NCBI GenBank assembly: GCA_910578305.1
Contig: CAJTQH010000032.1
Span: forward strand, 9,049 to 22,862
Source of the DNA: an uncultured Muribaculaceae bacterium
GTDB taxonomy: Bacteria; Bacteroidota; Bacteroidia; Bacteroidales; Muribaculaceae
DNA length: 13,814 nucleotides
Direction of reading: 5' to 3'
Of the stretch, positions 1 to 6,527 are shown piece by piece. The position numbers were made by a program, and so were the translations under genes. Each line of letters opens with the position of its first letter. Within the stretch, counting starts at the first letter, position 1. The notes beneath the pieces are model-generated. The model ran no database searches, was not told the origin of the DNA, and worked only from the letters and a program-made list of their open reading frames with translations.

Positions 1-590
1 CTCTGCCTCCTGTCGACATCTTTCTGCATAAGATCATACCCGACGGAGCCGGACTCGGAGGCGGGTCTTCAGATGCCGCATTCACGCTCACAACCCTCAA
101 CACATTGTTTGAACTGGATATCGACGCCGACACTCTGGCCGGAATCGCAGCCACCATCGGGGCCGATTGTCCGTTTTTTATATACAACAGACCCATGCTC
201 ATATCCGGCACCGGCACGACTCTCACGCCTATCGAAGTCGGCCAATGTCAGGGTAAATCACTCCTCATAATAAAACCGTCGGACTCAGTATCGACAGCAC
301 GCGCTTATGCCGGAGTCACCCCGTCATTCCCGGCCAAAGACATACGGGACATCATAGCGCAACCCATAGACACATGGCAGGCCGAACTTCACAACGATTT
401 CGAACCAAGCGTCGGACAAGTACTGCCCATAATAGCAAACTTAAAACGACAACTTTATGAATATGGAGCCGAATATGCAGCTATGTCCGGTTCGGGATCG
501 GCAGTCTTCGGCATATTCCCCGATGACAAAATGGCAGAACGGGCATCCGCTGCGTTTGACGGATTCTATCGCCATGTGTGTCCAATATGA
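1..590 (+). CDS. ispE: 4-diphosphocytidyl-2-C-methyl-D-erythritol kinase (IspE), 3' part
   Basis: IspE is the GHMP-family kinase that phosphorylates the 2-hydroxyl of CDP-methylerythritol with ATP in the cytosolic MEP pathway to isoprenoid precursors. The reading frame is open from base 3, so the gene begins to the left of the window; 195 C-terminal residues are visible, and about 80 are missing if the protein has the usual length of about 275. The visible part holds the glycine-rich GHMP ATP loop IPDGAGLGGGSSDAA near its start, the family segment GADCPFFIYNRPMLISGTG, and the late GHMP motif AAMSGSGSAVFGIF close to the C-terminus. The GADCPFF and SGTG segments fit IspE better than homoserine or mevalonate kinases. 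The stop is TGA at 588-590, followed by 114 noncoding bases before grpE. The ATG at 105 is internal and is not the true start. Confidence 0.93.
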   Translation, partial: LPPVDIFLHKIIPDGAGLGGGSSDAAFTLTTLNTLFELDIDADTLAGIAATIGADCPFFIYNRPMLISGTGTTLTPIEVGQCQGKSLLIIKPSDSVSTARAYAGVTPSFPAKDIRDIIAQPIDTWQAELHNDFEPSVGQVLPIIANLKRQLYEYGAEYAAMSGSGSAVFGIFPDDKMAERASAAFDGFYRHVCPI

Positions 591-704
591 CACTGCTGAA
601 CGATATTTGCACGTATTTGTTATGATTTTATAAATATCACAGCCTGAAATCAAACTTTGGCAACATATTTGTTATAGCACATTCAAAGAAACACCAATAT
701 AATC

Positions 705-1298
705 ATGACTAAAAATCAAAATAAGAAAAATACCGAACCGATTGAAGAGCCGATGATGGCTGAAGAAGCTGATGTAATGAACAATACATCCGAGGCGGAA
801 GTCGAAAATGCCGAGGTTGACGAACTATCGCAGATCGACACTCTCACCCGACAGCTCGCCGACGAAAAAGCTAAGGTGGAAAAAGAGAAAAAAGAATATC
901 TTTTCCTAATGGCTGAATTTGACAACTTCCGCAAACGCACACTTAAAGAAAAAAGCGATATCATACGCAATGCAACTGAAAGCGCCATGAAAGGTCTGTT
1001 GCCCATAGTCGATGATTTCGAACGCGGACTTGATGCTGTGAAAAATTCGTCAGATGCCGATGCTGTAAAAGACGGTATGGAGATCATATACAAGAAACTT
1101 GTGAAATATCTTGAACAAAATGGCGTGAAACCCATTGAAAGTACCGGTGCCACATTCGACCCCGAATTCCACGAAGCAATAGCCATGGTGCCTGTTGATG
1201 ATGAAGCATTGAAAGGCAAAGTCATAGATACTCCCACCAAAGGCTACACGATAAACGATAAAGTACTACGTTTTGCCAAAGTGGCAGTAGGACAGTAA
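705..1298 (+). CDS. grpE: Nucleotide exchange factor GrpE
   Basis: GrpE is the cytosolic dimeric factor that releases ADP from DnaK and so drives the Hsp70 folding cycle. The 197-residue protein has the family layout: an acidic, disordered first 40 residues, a long helix of about residues 41-92 rich in K and E that would form the dimer coiled coil, a four-helix-bundle segment (LLPIVDDFERGLDA, 98-111), and the C-terminal beta domain. That domain starts at the signature FDPEFHEAIAM (151-161) and ends RFAKVAVGQ. Length is normal. The ATG at 705 is the first in frame after the ispE stop and has no Shine-Dalgarno sequence, as is usual in this phylum. dnaJ follows after 19 bases, so the two are probably co-transcribed. 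No CIRCE element or exact TAnnTTTG box is visible upstream, so how heat would regulate it is not evident. Confidence 0.97.
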   Translation: MTKNQNKKNTEPIEEPMMAEEADVMNNTSEAEVENAEVDELSQIDTLTRQLADEKAKVEKEKKEYLFLMAEFDNFRKRTLKEKSDIIRNATESAMKGLLPIVDDFERGLDAVKNSSDADAVKDGMEIIYKKLVKYLEQNGVKPIESTGATFDPEFHEAIAMVPVDDEALKGKVIDTPTKGYTINDKVLRFAKVAVGQ

Positions 1299-1317
1299 CA
1301 CCCTAAACAGACTGAAC

Positions 1318-2496
1318 ATGGCAAAAAGAGATTACTACGAAGTGCTGGGTGTGAGCAAGGATGCCACCCCCGAACAGCTCAAGAAAGCCTACCGCCCTCT
1401 GGCCGTAAAATACCACCCCGATAAAAACCCCGGGGACAAAGCGGCGGAGGAGAAATTTAAAGAAGCCGCTGAAGCATACGATGTGCTCAGTAACCCCGAA
1501 AAGCGTGAAAAATACGACCGTTTCGGCCACAACATGGGTCCGCAAGGATTTCCCGGAGGAGGTGCCGGAGGCTTCAGCGGAGGTTTCGGTGGTGGCGGTA
1601 TGTCCATGGACGATATATTCTCGATGTTCGGTGACATATTCGGCGGTCACATGCCAGGCGACATGGGCGGTTTCGGTTCAGCAGCCGGCGGACGCAGAGC
1701 TTCGGCCCGTCAGCGTAAAGGCGACGATCTACGTATCACCCTCAAATTATCGCTTGAGGAGTTGGCCAAAGGTGTCACTAAGACCATTAAGCTCAAAGCA
1801 TACTGCAAAGACGACCACTGCAACGGTACCGGCGCAAAGGACGGCACATCTTTTTCCACATGTCCGACATGCCACGGCACAGGCTCCGTACAAACAGTAC
1901 AGCAGACTCTCTTCGGTGTACAGCGTGTGCAGTCGCTCTGCCCGGAATGCAACGGTGAAGGAAAAATAATACACGAAAAGTGTACTTTCTGCGGAGGCAC
2001 AGGTGTCGAACGCCGTGAACAGACCGTGAGCATACCAATACCGGCCGGAATAGAAGGCGGCAGCGTACTTACCCTTAAGGGCAAAGGTAACGCACCCATG
2101 CACGGAGGCATCAATGGCGATCTACTTGTAGTCATCGAAGAACTTCCTCACCCGGATCTCATACGCGACGGCAACGACGTGATATACAATCTAATGCTTG
2201 ACATGCCTACCGCTATACTCGGCGGTTCGGTAGAGGTGCCCACCATTGGTGGCAGAGCCAGATTGAAGATCGCCCCCGGGACACAACCAGGCAAAATATT
2301 GCGTCTGAGAGGAAAAGGCCTGCCTTCATCGTCAGGCACCGGAGACGAACTGGTCAACGTCATGGTTTACATTCCCGAAAACCTGTCGGACAACGAGAAG
2401 GCCGCAGTCGACCAACTCCGAGACTCACCCAACGTAAAACCGTCGGAAGAGGAAAAGAAGCGTATATTCAGCAAACTCCGACATATATTTGACTGA
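1318..2496 (+). CDS. dnaJ: Chaperone protein DnaJ (type I Hsp40)
   Basis: DnaJ delivers unfolded clients to DnaK and stimulates its ATPase. The 392 residues show all type I domains: the J domain at about 1-70 with the essential HPD triad at 33-35, a Gly/Phe-rich linker at about 77-115 ending in a second glycine-rich stretch to about 130, a zinc-finger domain at about 163-230, and two C-terminal client-binding domains. Zinc motifs 2, 3 and 4 are regular CxxCxGxG (C182/C185, C208/C211, C222/C225). Motif 1 is CKDDHCNGTG, with C163 and C168 four residues apart instead of two. In helix II of the J domain the segment reads AYRPLAVKYHPD, with Pro27 where K or R is usual. Identity is certain from architecture; these two departures are flagged as findings. 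It lies 19 bases after grpE and is probably translated from the same message. A weak GCGG/CCGC repeat at 2509-2524 follows the stop, but it is too short to call a terminator. Confidence 0.98.
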   Translation: MAKRDYYEVLGVSKDATPEQLKKAYRPLAVKYHPDKNPGDKAAEEKFKEAAEAYDVLSNPEKREKYDRFGHNMGPQGFPGGGAGGFSGGFGGGGMSMDDIFSMFGDIFGGHMPGDMGGFGSAAGGRRASARQRKGDDLRITLKLSLEELAKGVTKTIKLKAYCKDDHCNGTGAKDGTSFSTCPTCHGTGSVQTVQQTLFGVQRVQSLCPECNGEGKIIHEKCTFCGGTGVERREQTVSIPIPAGIEGGSVLTLKGKGNAPMHGGINGDLLVVIEELPHPDLIRDGNDVIYNLMLDMPTAILGGSVEVPTIGGRARLKIAPGTQPGKILRLRGKGLPSSSGTGDELVNVMVYIPENLSDNEKAAVDQLRDSPNVKPSEEEKKRIFSKLRHIFD

Positions 2497-2542
2497 CATC
2501 AAAATATAGCGGATATTTTACCGCACACTCTATCGAACATAT

Positions 2543-2599
2543 AAGTGCGATGACGTGTTATTCATGATATATTTATCATTTTTAACATTCATCGCACTT
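2543..2599. repeat. Perfect 11-bp inverted repeat upstream of the porin gene
   Basis: AAGTGCGATGA at 2543-2553 is matched exactly by TCATCGCACTT at 2589-2599, with 35 bases between. A second, inner inverted repeat, ATGATA (2564-2569) and TATCAT (2574-2579), lies in the loop. The right arm ends 5 bases before the ATG at 2605. As RNA this could fold into a hairpin covering the ribosome entry region; as DNA the arms could be paired operator half-sites. The sequence supports the repeat itself, not a choice between these roles. Confidence 0.75.
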
Positions 2600-2604
2600 C
2601 TCTT

Positions 2605-3909
2605 ATGAAATACATTGTGTCGGTAATAGCGGCATTATCCCTGACCGCCATTACATCTTCAGCCAAAAGCCTTGTGGACATGCAGCACGACTCCGTACTC
2701 GTATCACACAAGATAATAGTTCTCGGCGACAAAGAAGTTTCAACACAGGATTATTCCGACTCACTGCGCTCATTGATCGAGAATTTCTACTACGACCAGT
2801 TCCGGCACTTCCAGGATCCCGACGCGCCATATTTTCTTTTTATGAGCAAAGACACCAAACTTGCCATGGGTATTGGCGGCGCAGTGCGAATGCGAGGATA
2901 TTTCGACTGGGGAGGAGCCATACCATCCCCCGGATTTGCTACATATCTCATACCGATGAATCCGGATCCGACCAAAATGCGACATTTCGACACTTCGCCC
3001 GCCGGCACCTGCCTCTTCTTTCGAGTCATAGGTCAGAATAAAATTCTTGGCAACTATCAACTCTATATCGAAGCAAACTTCAACGGATATCATACGCGCG
3101 ACTTCCACATGAAGAAGGCCTATGCCATGGTCAATGACTTCACCATAGGCTATGCCAGCTCCACATTCAGCGATCCTGCCGCACTACCTCCGACTGTGGA
3201 CGCTCAAGGACCGGCGAATAAAATATCCCCGACATCAGTATTGGTACGCTGGATGCCTCGCAAGGGCAATTGGGTATTCGCCGTATCTGCCGAAACCCCG
3301 TCGACCCAGATTGACGCAGACAACACCAATACAACAAAAGTCGACAACTGGATTCCTGACGGCGCCGCATTTATACAATATGAATGGGGCCGTACATCAC
3401 ACATACGACTCGCAGGCATAATACGCGCCCTATCTTATAGAGATCTTATCTCCCAGACCAACCATAGCAAAGCCGGCTGGGGATTGCAGATCAGCTCTGT
3501 AGCACACCCCGTAGACCAACTCACCACCTATGCCACCGCCAACTACGGACATGGCTACGCAAGCTTAGGCGGAGATCTGCTTATAGGCAACTACGATCTT
3601 ATCGACGATCCGCGACAGCCAGGCCGGATGTACGCACCCGCCTCTTTCGGATGGTGTGTAGGCCTGCAATATAACTTCCGCCCGAACTTATTTGTCAGCA
3701 CATCCATAAGCCAGACCAGATTTCTTCCATCGCACACTGTTGCCGATTCGGAATACCGCTATGGCCTATCGGGCGACATCAACATATTCTGGAACATGAC
3801 ACCGCGCATGCAATTAGGAGCTGAATTCGATTATGGCAAACGCGAAGACTTCAGCGGCAAATCGCGCTGGGCCAAGCGTATAGGAGCCGTGGCACAGTTT
3901 TCATTCTGA
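2605..3909 (+). CDS. Outer-membrane beta-barrel protein, DcaP-like porin
   Basis: This is probably a trimeric outer-membrane channel of the DcaP type; the substrate cannot be told from sequence. The 434-residue protein begins with a signal peptide (MKYIVSVIAALSLTAITSSA, cleavage near residue 20). About 60 polar residues follow, then alternating amphipathic strands rich in Tyr, Trp and Gly, and the chain ends QFSF; a terminal Phe is the usual barrel-assembly signal. The family call rests on residues 183-216, with YASSTFSDPAALPPTVDAQG and then a strand reading VLVRWMP, the same order as the DcaP constriction-loop region (gate motif, DPAALP, D-x-QGP, then R-x-P). An EANFNGYH strand and the segment FAVSAETPS fit as well. 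The gene stands alone between dnaJ and a converging tRNA, with the inverted repeat 2543-2599 at its start and a hairpin terminator after it. No SusC/SusD neighbour is present. The barrel call is secure; the DcaP assignment is from memory of the family pattern. Confidence 0.82.
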   Translation: MKYIVSVIAALSLTAITSSAKSLVDMQHDSVLVSHKIIVLGDKEVSTQDYSDSLRSLIENFYYDQFRHFQDPDAPYFLFMSKDTKLAMGIGGAVRMRGYFDWGGAIPSPGFATYLIPMNPDPTKMRHFDTSPAGTCLFFRVIGQNKILGNYQLYIEANFNGYHTRDFHMKKAYAMVNDFTIGYASSTFSDPAALPPTVDAQGPANKISPTSVLVRWMPRKGNWVFAVSAETPSTQIDADNTNTTKVDNWIPDGAAFIQYEWGRTSHIRLAGIIRALSYRDLISQTNHSKAGWGLQISSVAHPVDQLTTYATANYGHGYASLGGDLLIGNYDLIDDPRQPGRMYAPASFGWCVGLQYNFRPNLFVSTSISQTRFLPSHTVADSEYRYGLSGDINIFWNMTPRMQLGAEFDYGKREDFSGKSRWAKRIGAVAQFSF

Positions 3910-3935
3910 AACATCATGACTCGACACTATGATAA

Positions 3936-3970
3936 AAAACTCCCGGGCAGCCATGCTGTCCGGGAGTTTT
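3936..3970. terminator. Bidirectional Rho-independent terminator between porin and tRNA
   Basis: The arms 3936-3950 and 3956-3970 pair over 15 bp with one G-U wobble around a 5-base loop (CCATG). The core is ACTCCCGG/CCGGGAGT, flanked by A and T runs. On the minus strand the stem is followed by an unbroken run of six T, so it fits best as the end of the tRNA transcript. On the plus strand it has four T and would also stop porin transcription 27 bases past its stop codon. Confidence 0.92.
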
Positions 3971-3974
3971 CATG

Positions 3975-4048
3975 TAGCGGGATCGAGAATTGAACTCGAG
4001 ACCTCCGGGTTATGAATCCGACGCTCTAACCAACTGAGCTATCCCGCC
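3975..4048 (-). tRNA. tRNA with anticodon CAU, probably elongator tRNA-Met
   Basis: The minus strand folds into a 74-base cloverleaf: acceptor GGCGGGA/TCCCGCT, T8-A9, D arm GCTC/GAGC with AGTTGGTTA loop, anticodon loop TTCATAA, variable AGGTC, a T arm with a perfect TCGAG/CTCGA stem and TTCAATT loop, and discriminator A73. CCA is not encoded. The anticodon stem lacks the three consecutive G:C pairs of an initiator, so elongator Met is the best call. A CAU anticodon can also be tRNA-Ile2 with lysidine, which sequence alone does not exclude. Two pairs are irregular: position 1:72 is G:U and 31:39 is A:C. It has its own promoter upstream and a terminator directly downstream. Confidence 0.95.
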
Positions 4049-4067
4049 ATTTTTCTGAAATGCAGTG

Positions 4068-4099
4068 CAAAGATAGACCTTTTTGTTGGTTTGACCAAA
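4068..4099 (-). promoter_or_regulatory. Full-consensus Bacteroidota promoter for the tRNA
   Basis: On the minus strand TTTG (4096-4099) is followed by exactly 20 bases and then TATCTTTG (4068-4075). This matches the primary-sigma consensus of Bacteroides, TTTG and TAnnTTTG, with no mismatch. Transcription should start near 4062, about 14 bases before the mature 5' end of the tRNA. Confidence 0.9.
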
Positions 4100-4201
4100 C
4101 ATTTCACAGTTTTTTTATCTCTCAATTTCTCACATTTCTCATAACTACATAAGTATCAAGCAATATCAATCCCACTTTTTTTTCACACCAAGTCCATGGC
4201 A

Positions 4202-4705
4202 TCACATTACGGATTCAAGAGAGTGGCACCAATCATCAACCTTACCGGCGGTAAGATCGGGATGATTCATATTATCGATCAGCAGCCCCACAATCCTACC
4301 ATTAACATCAGCATCGGTATGATCATACTTATACCCGTCAGTATCGAAATCACCGCCAATCATTTCCACACCTGTGTTTTTAAGCATTCGATACATCTCG
4401 CCCACACCATTGCAGAATGTTTCAGCCATGGTCTCATCACCACATCCAAACACCGCCGACTTTTTACCGGCAAGATCCAGAGCCATTACTCCATCAAGGA
4501 AGTCGTGCATGCCATCTTGCATGTCTCCGTCGCCCCAAGTACTGCATCCGAACAACATCACATCATAATCGCCAACCGCCGACGGAGCGGTATCTGCAAC
4601 ATCATGAATATCCGACATATCCACACCTAATCGTTTGCCAATCATCATAGCCACCTCTTCGGTATTGCCCGTGGTGGAGCCATAAAAAATGCCTATTTTC
4701 TTCAT
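4202..4705 (-). CDS. fldA: Flavodoxin (FMN-binding electron carrier)
   Basis: Flavodoxin is a small cytosolic carrier that holds FMN and replaces ferredoxin in low-potential electron transfer, often when iron is scarce. The 167-residue protein starts MKKIGIFYGSTTGNTEE. Its phosphate-binding loop is at residues 9-15 (GSTTGNT), the first flavin loop holds Trp57 in GCSTWGDGD, and the second flavin loop at 87-98 reads FGCGDETMAETF. The length fits the long-chain class. The Tyr that usually stacks on the flavin in the second loop is absent; from memory, Bacteroides flavodoxins also read FGCGD there, so this is probably a lineage trait. The gene stands alone, divergent from purH across 262 bases and pointing toward the tRNA. 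I see no exact promoter box on its strand and no clear terminator in the AT-rich 4100-4201 stretch, so its regulation is open. Confidence 0.95.
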   Translation of the reverse strand: MKKIGIFYGSTTGNTEEVAMMIGKRLGVDMSDIHDVADTAPSAVGDYDVMLFGCSTWGDGDMQDGMHDFLDGVMALDLAGKKSAVFGCGDETMAETFCNGVGEMYRMLKNTGVEMIGGDFDTDGYKYDHTDADVNGRIVGLLIDNMNHPDLTAGKVDDWCHSLESVM

Positions 4706-4967
4706 ATCGCTTCTAATTATATTATTGATTTATATCTACCGGCGCATATGAGCCGGATCATATAATTCAACATATTCCCACTCTCTTTAGTTCGACATTC
4801 AGAGGGACCTAAAAGACCGCTGATTACTAATCCGTTTGTCGCCCGCACACACACCGGATACAATCACAGACAATATTTTAATTTTTATGATGTATACACT
4901 TTCAGATGTGGTCAAAATTTGATAACTTTGCACATCAAAAACAGAAACTTCAAAACACTTCACTCAA
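4706..4967. other. Divergent fldA-purH intergenic region
   Basis: These 262 bases hold the purH promoter at the right end and no open frame that looks coding. Two short overlapping hairpins lie near the flavodoxin start (CCGGC 4739-4743 with GCCGG 4752-4756, or ATATGA 4746-4751 with TCATAT 4758-4763); they cannot form together. An 11-base palindrome GATTACTAATC lies at 4822-4832. The segment 4790-4855 is clearly richer in G and C than its AT-rich flanks but matches no RNA family that I recognise. Confidence 0.5.
4900..4930 (+). promoter_or_regulatory. Promoter of purH and probably of the purH-mre-rodA operon
   Basis: TAACTTTG (4923-4930) is an exact TAnnTTTG box. Nineteen bases upstream lies TTTC (4900-4903), one mismatch from TTTG. 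The expected start near 4936 would leave a leader of about 30 bases before the ATG at 4968. No other exact promoter box was seen in the purH-mreB or mreB-mreC gaps, so this may drive the cell-shape genes too. Confidence 0.8.
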
Positions 4968-6500
4968 ATGTCTGACTGCAAACAGATTAAAACCGCACTC
5001 ATCTCGGTTTTCCACAAAGATGGACTTGACAACATATTATCAATGCTTCATACCGGCGGAGTAAAGTTCCTGTCGACCGGTGGCACCAAATCATTTATAG
5101 AGAGTCTCGGATATCCATGCGACGCAGTAGAAGACCTCACTTCCTACCCATCAATTCTGGGAGGACGCGTCAAGACTCTTCACCCCAAAGTGTTTGGCGG
5201 CATACTCAACCGTCGTGACAACGAAGGTGACCGCGAACAGATAGCTCAGTACGAAATTCCCGAAATCGACCTCGTGATTGTCGACCTTTATCCCTTTGAC
5301 GCCACAGTGGCTTCAGGAGCCGACCACGCGGACATCATAGAGAAGATAGACATAGGCGGCATCTCACTTATACGTGCCGGTGCGAAAAACTACAAAGACG
5401 TGGTCATTGTAGCCTCCAAAGCCCAATATGCACCTCTGGCCGAAATGCTCGACCGCAACGGAGCGTCGTCGACACTTGCCGACCGTATCTTCTTTGCAAA
5501 GGAAGCGTTCAAAGTATCATCGGGATACGATTCTTCAATATTCAACTACTTCGACAAATTCACCGGCACACAGCCATCGGCTCTCCGCGTAGCACTCGAC
5601 GACAGCAAATCACTGCGCTACGGCGAAAATCCTCATCAGAAAGGACACTTCTTCGGCGACTTCGACAGTATGTTTACCCAACTTCACGGCAAAGAAATAT
5701 CATACAACAATCTGCTCGACATCGATGCAGCCGTGTCGCTGATATCTGAATTCACAGAACCTACATTCGCCATACTCAAGCACAACAATGCCTGCGGCAT
5801 CGCCTCACGCGACACTATGTTACAGGCATGGAAAGACGCTCTTGCCGGCGACCCGGTATCGGCATTCGGCGGAGTTCTTGTGGCAAACCGAACCATAGAC
5901 AAAGCTACTGCCGAAGAAATAGACAAAATATTCTTTGAAGTCATCATAGCTCCTGAATACGACGAAGACGCTCTTACCGTACTTTTCCAGAAGAAAAACC
6001 GCATTGTGCTCAAGCAGACCCGTCAGCTCGACACTACCGTACAATTCCGCTCGATACTTTGCGGTGCATTGGTACAGGAGCGCGACCTCAAGGTTGAGAC
6101 TCCGGCCGACCTCACCGTTGTGACCAACACAGCTCCCGACGCCACACAGGTAACCGACATGCTCTTTGCCAACAAAGTGGTGAAACACAGCAAGAGCAAC
6201 GCCATAGTCCTCGCCAAAAACGGAATGCTTCTTGCAAGCGGCGTAGGACAGACTTCACGTGTCGACGCACTCAAGCAGGCCATTGAAAAAGCCCATTCAT
6301 TCGGCTTTGACCTCAATGGCGCCGTGATGGCATCAGACGCATTCTTCCCGTTTGCCGACTGCGTGGAAATAGCCCACAAAGCAGGTGTCACCGCAGTGAT
6401 ACAGCCCGGCGGCTCTATACGCGACAAGGAAAGCGTGGACTACTGCAATGCCAATGACATTGCCATGGTCACCACCGGCATCCGCCACTTCAAGCACTAA
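4968..6500 (+). CDS. purH: Bifunctional AICAR transformylase / IMP cyclohydrolase (PurH)
   Basis: PurH carries out the last two steps of de novo IMP synthesis in the cytosol: formylation of AICAR with 10-formyl-THF, then ring closure. The 510 residues cover both domains. The cyclohydrolase domain (about 1-195) has LSTGGTKSFIESLG, DLTSYPSILGGRVKTLHP and GGISLIRAGAKNY. The transformylase domain begins at SLRYGENPHQ and contains SYNNLLDIDAA, the catalytic Lys271-His272 in ILKHNNACG, AFGGVLVANR, HSKSNAIVLAKNG, GVGQTSRVDA and SDAFFPFADCVE, and ends IRHFKH. Nothing is missing and the length is normal. The ATG at 4968 gives the family N-terminus (KTALISVFHKDG). mreB follows after 27 bases without a terminator, so this metabolic gene seems to lead the rod-shape operon. 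Confidence 0.98.
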   Translation: MSDCKQIKTALISVFHKDGLDNILSMLHTGGVKFLSTGGTKSFIESLGYPCDAVEDLTSYPSILGGRVKTLHPKVFGGILNRRDNEGDREQIAQYEIPEIDLVIVDLYPFDATVASGADHADIIEKIDIGGISLIRAGAKNYKDVVIVASKAQYAPLAEMLDRNGASSTLADRIFFAKEAFKVSSGYDSSIFNYFDKFTGTQPSALRVALDDSKSLRYGENPHQKGHFFGDFDSMFTQLHGKEISYNNLLDIDAAVSLISEFTEPTFAILKHNNACGIASRDTMLQAWKDALAGDPVSAFGGVLVANRTIDKATAEEIDKIFFEVIIAPEYDEDALTVLFQKKNRIVLKQTRQLDTTVQFRSILCGALVQERDLKVETPADLTVVTNTAPDATQVTDMLFANKVVKHSKSNAIVLAKNGMLLASGVGQTSRVDALKQAIEKAHSFGFDLNGAVMASDAFFPFADCVEIAHKAGVTAVIQPGGSIRDKESVDYCNANDIAMVTTGIRHFKH

Positions 6501-6527
6501 TCATTTTTAAAACACCTAATAATATAT

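Noticed and set aside
105..590. ATG at 105 as the start of a short IspE
   Set aside because: The frame stays open to the left edge and carries the GHMP ATP loop before this codon, so the gene is cut by the window rather than short.
591..704. CIRCE/HrcA site before grpE
   Set aside because: No TTAGCACTC/GAGTGCTAA pair is present; only TTATAGCAC resembles one arm.
716..1240. Minus-strand 174-residue open frame inside grpE
   Set aside because: It is the antisense shadow of a clear GrpE, is Ser/Phe-rich and low in complexity, and has no family motif.
4196..4630. Plus-strand 144-residue open frame opposite flavodoxin
   Set aside because: Flavodoxin on the minus strand is unmistakable. This frame is His/Ile-rich, as expected of a complement, and has no recognisable domain.
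4739..4763. Alternative hairpins CCGGC/GCCGG and ATATGA/TCATAT near the flavodoxin start as a riboswitch
   Set aside because: Stems of 5-6 bp with small loops are expected by chance in a 262-base gap, and no known riboswitch core is present.
4820..4834. tRNA anticodon-arm-like sequence CTGATTACTAATCCG
   Set aside because: No D arm, T arm or acceptor stem can be built around it, so it is not a tRNA or a tRNA fragment that I can support.
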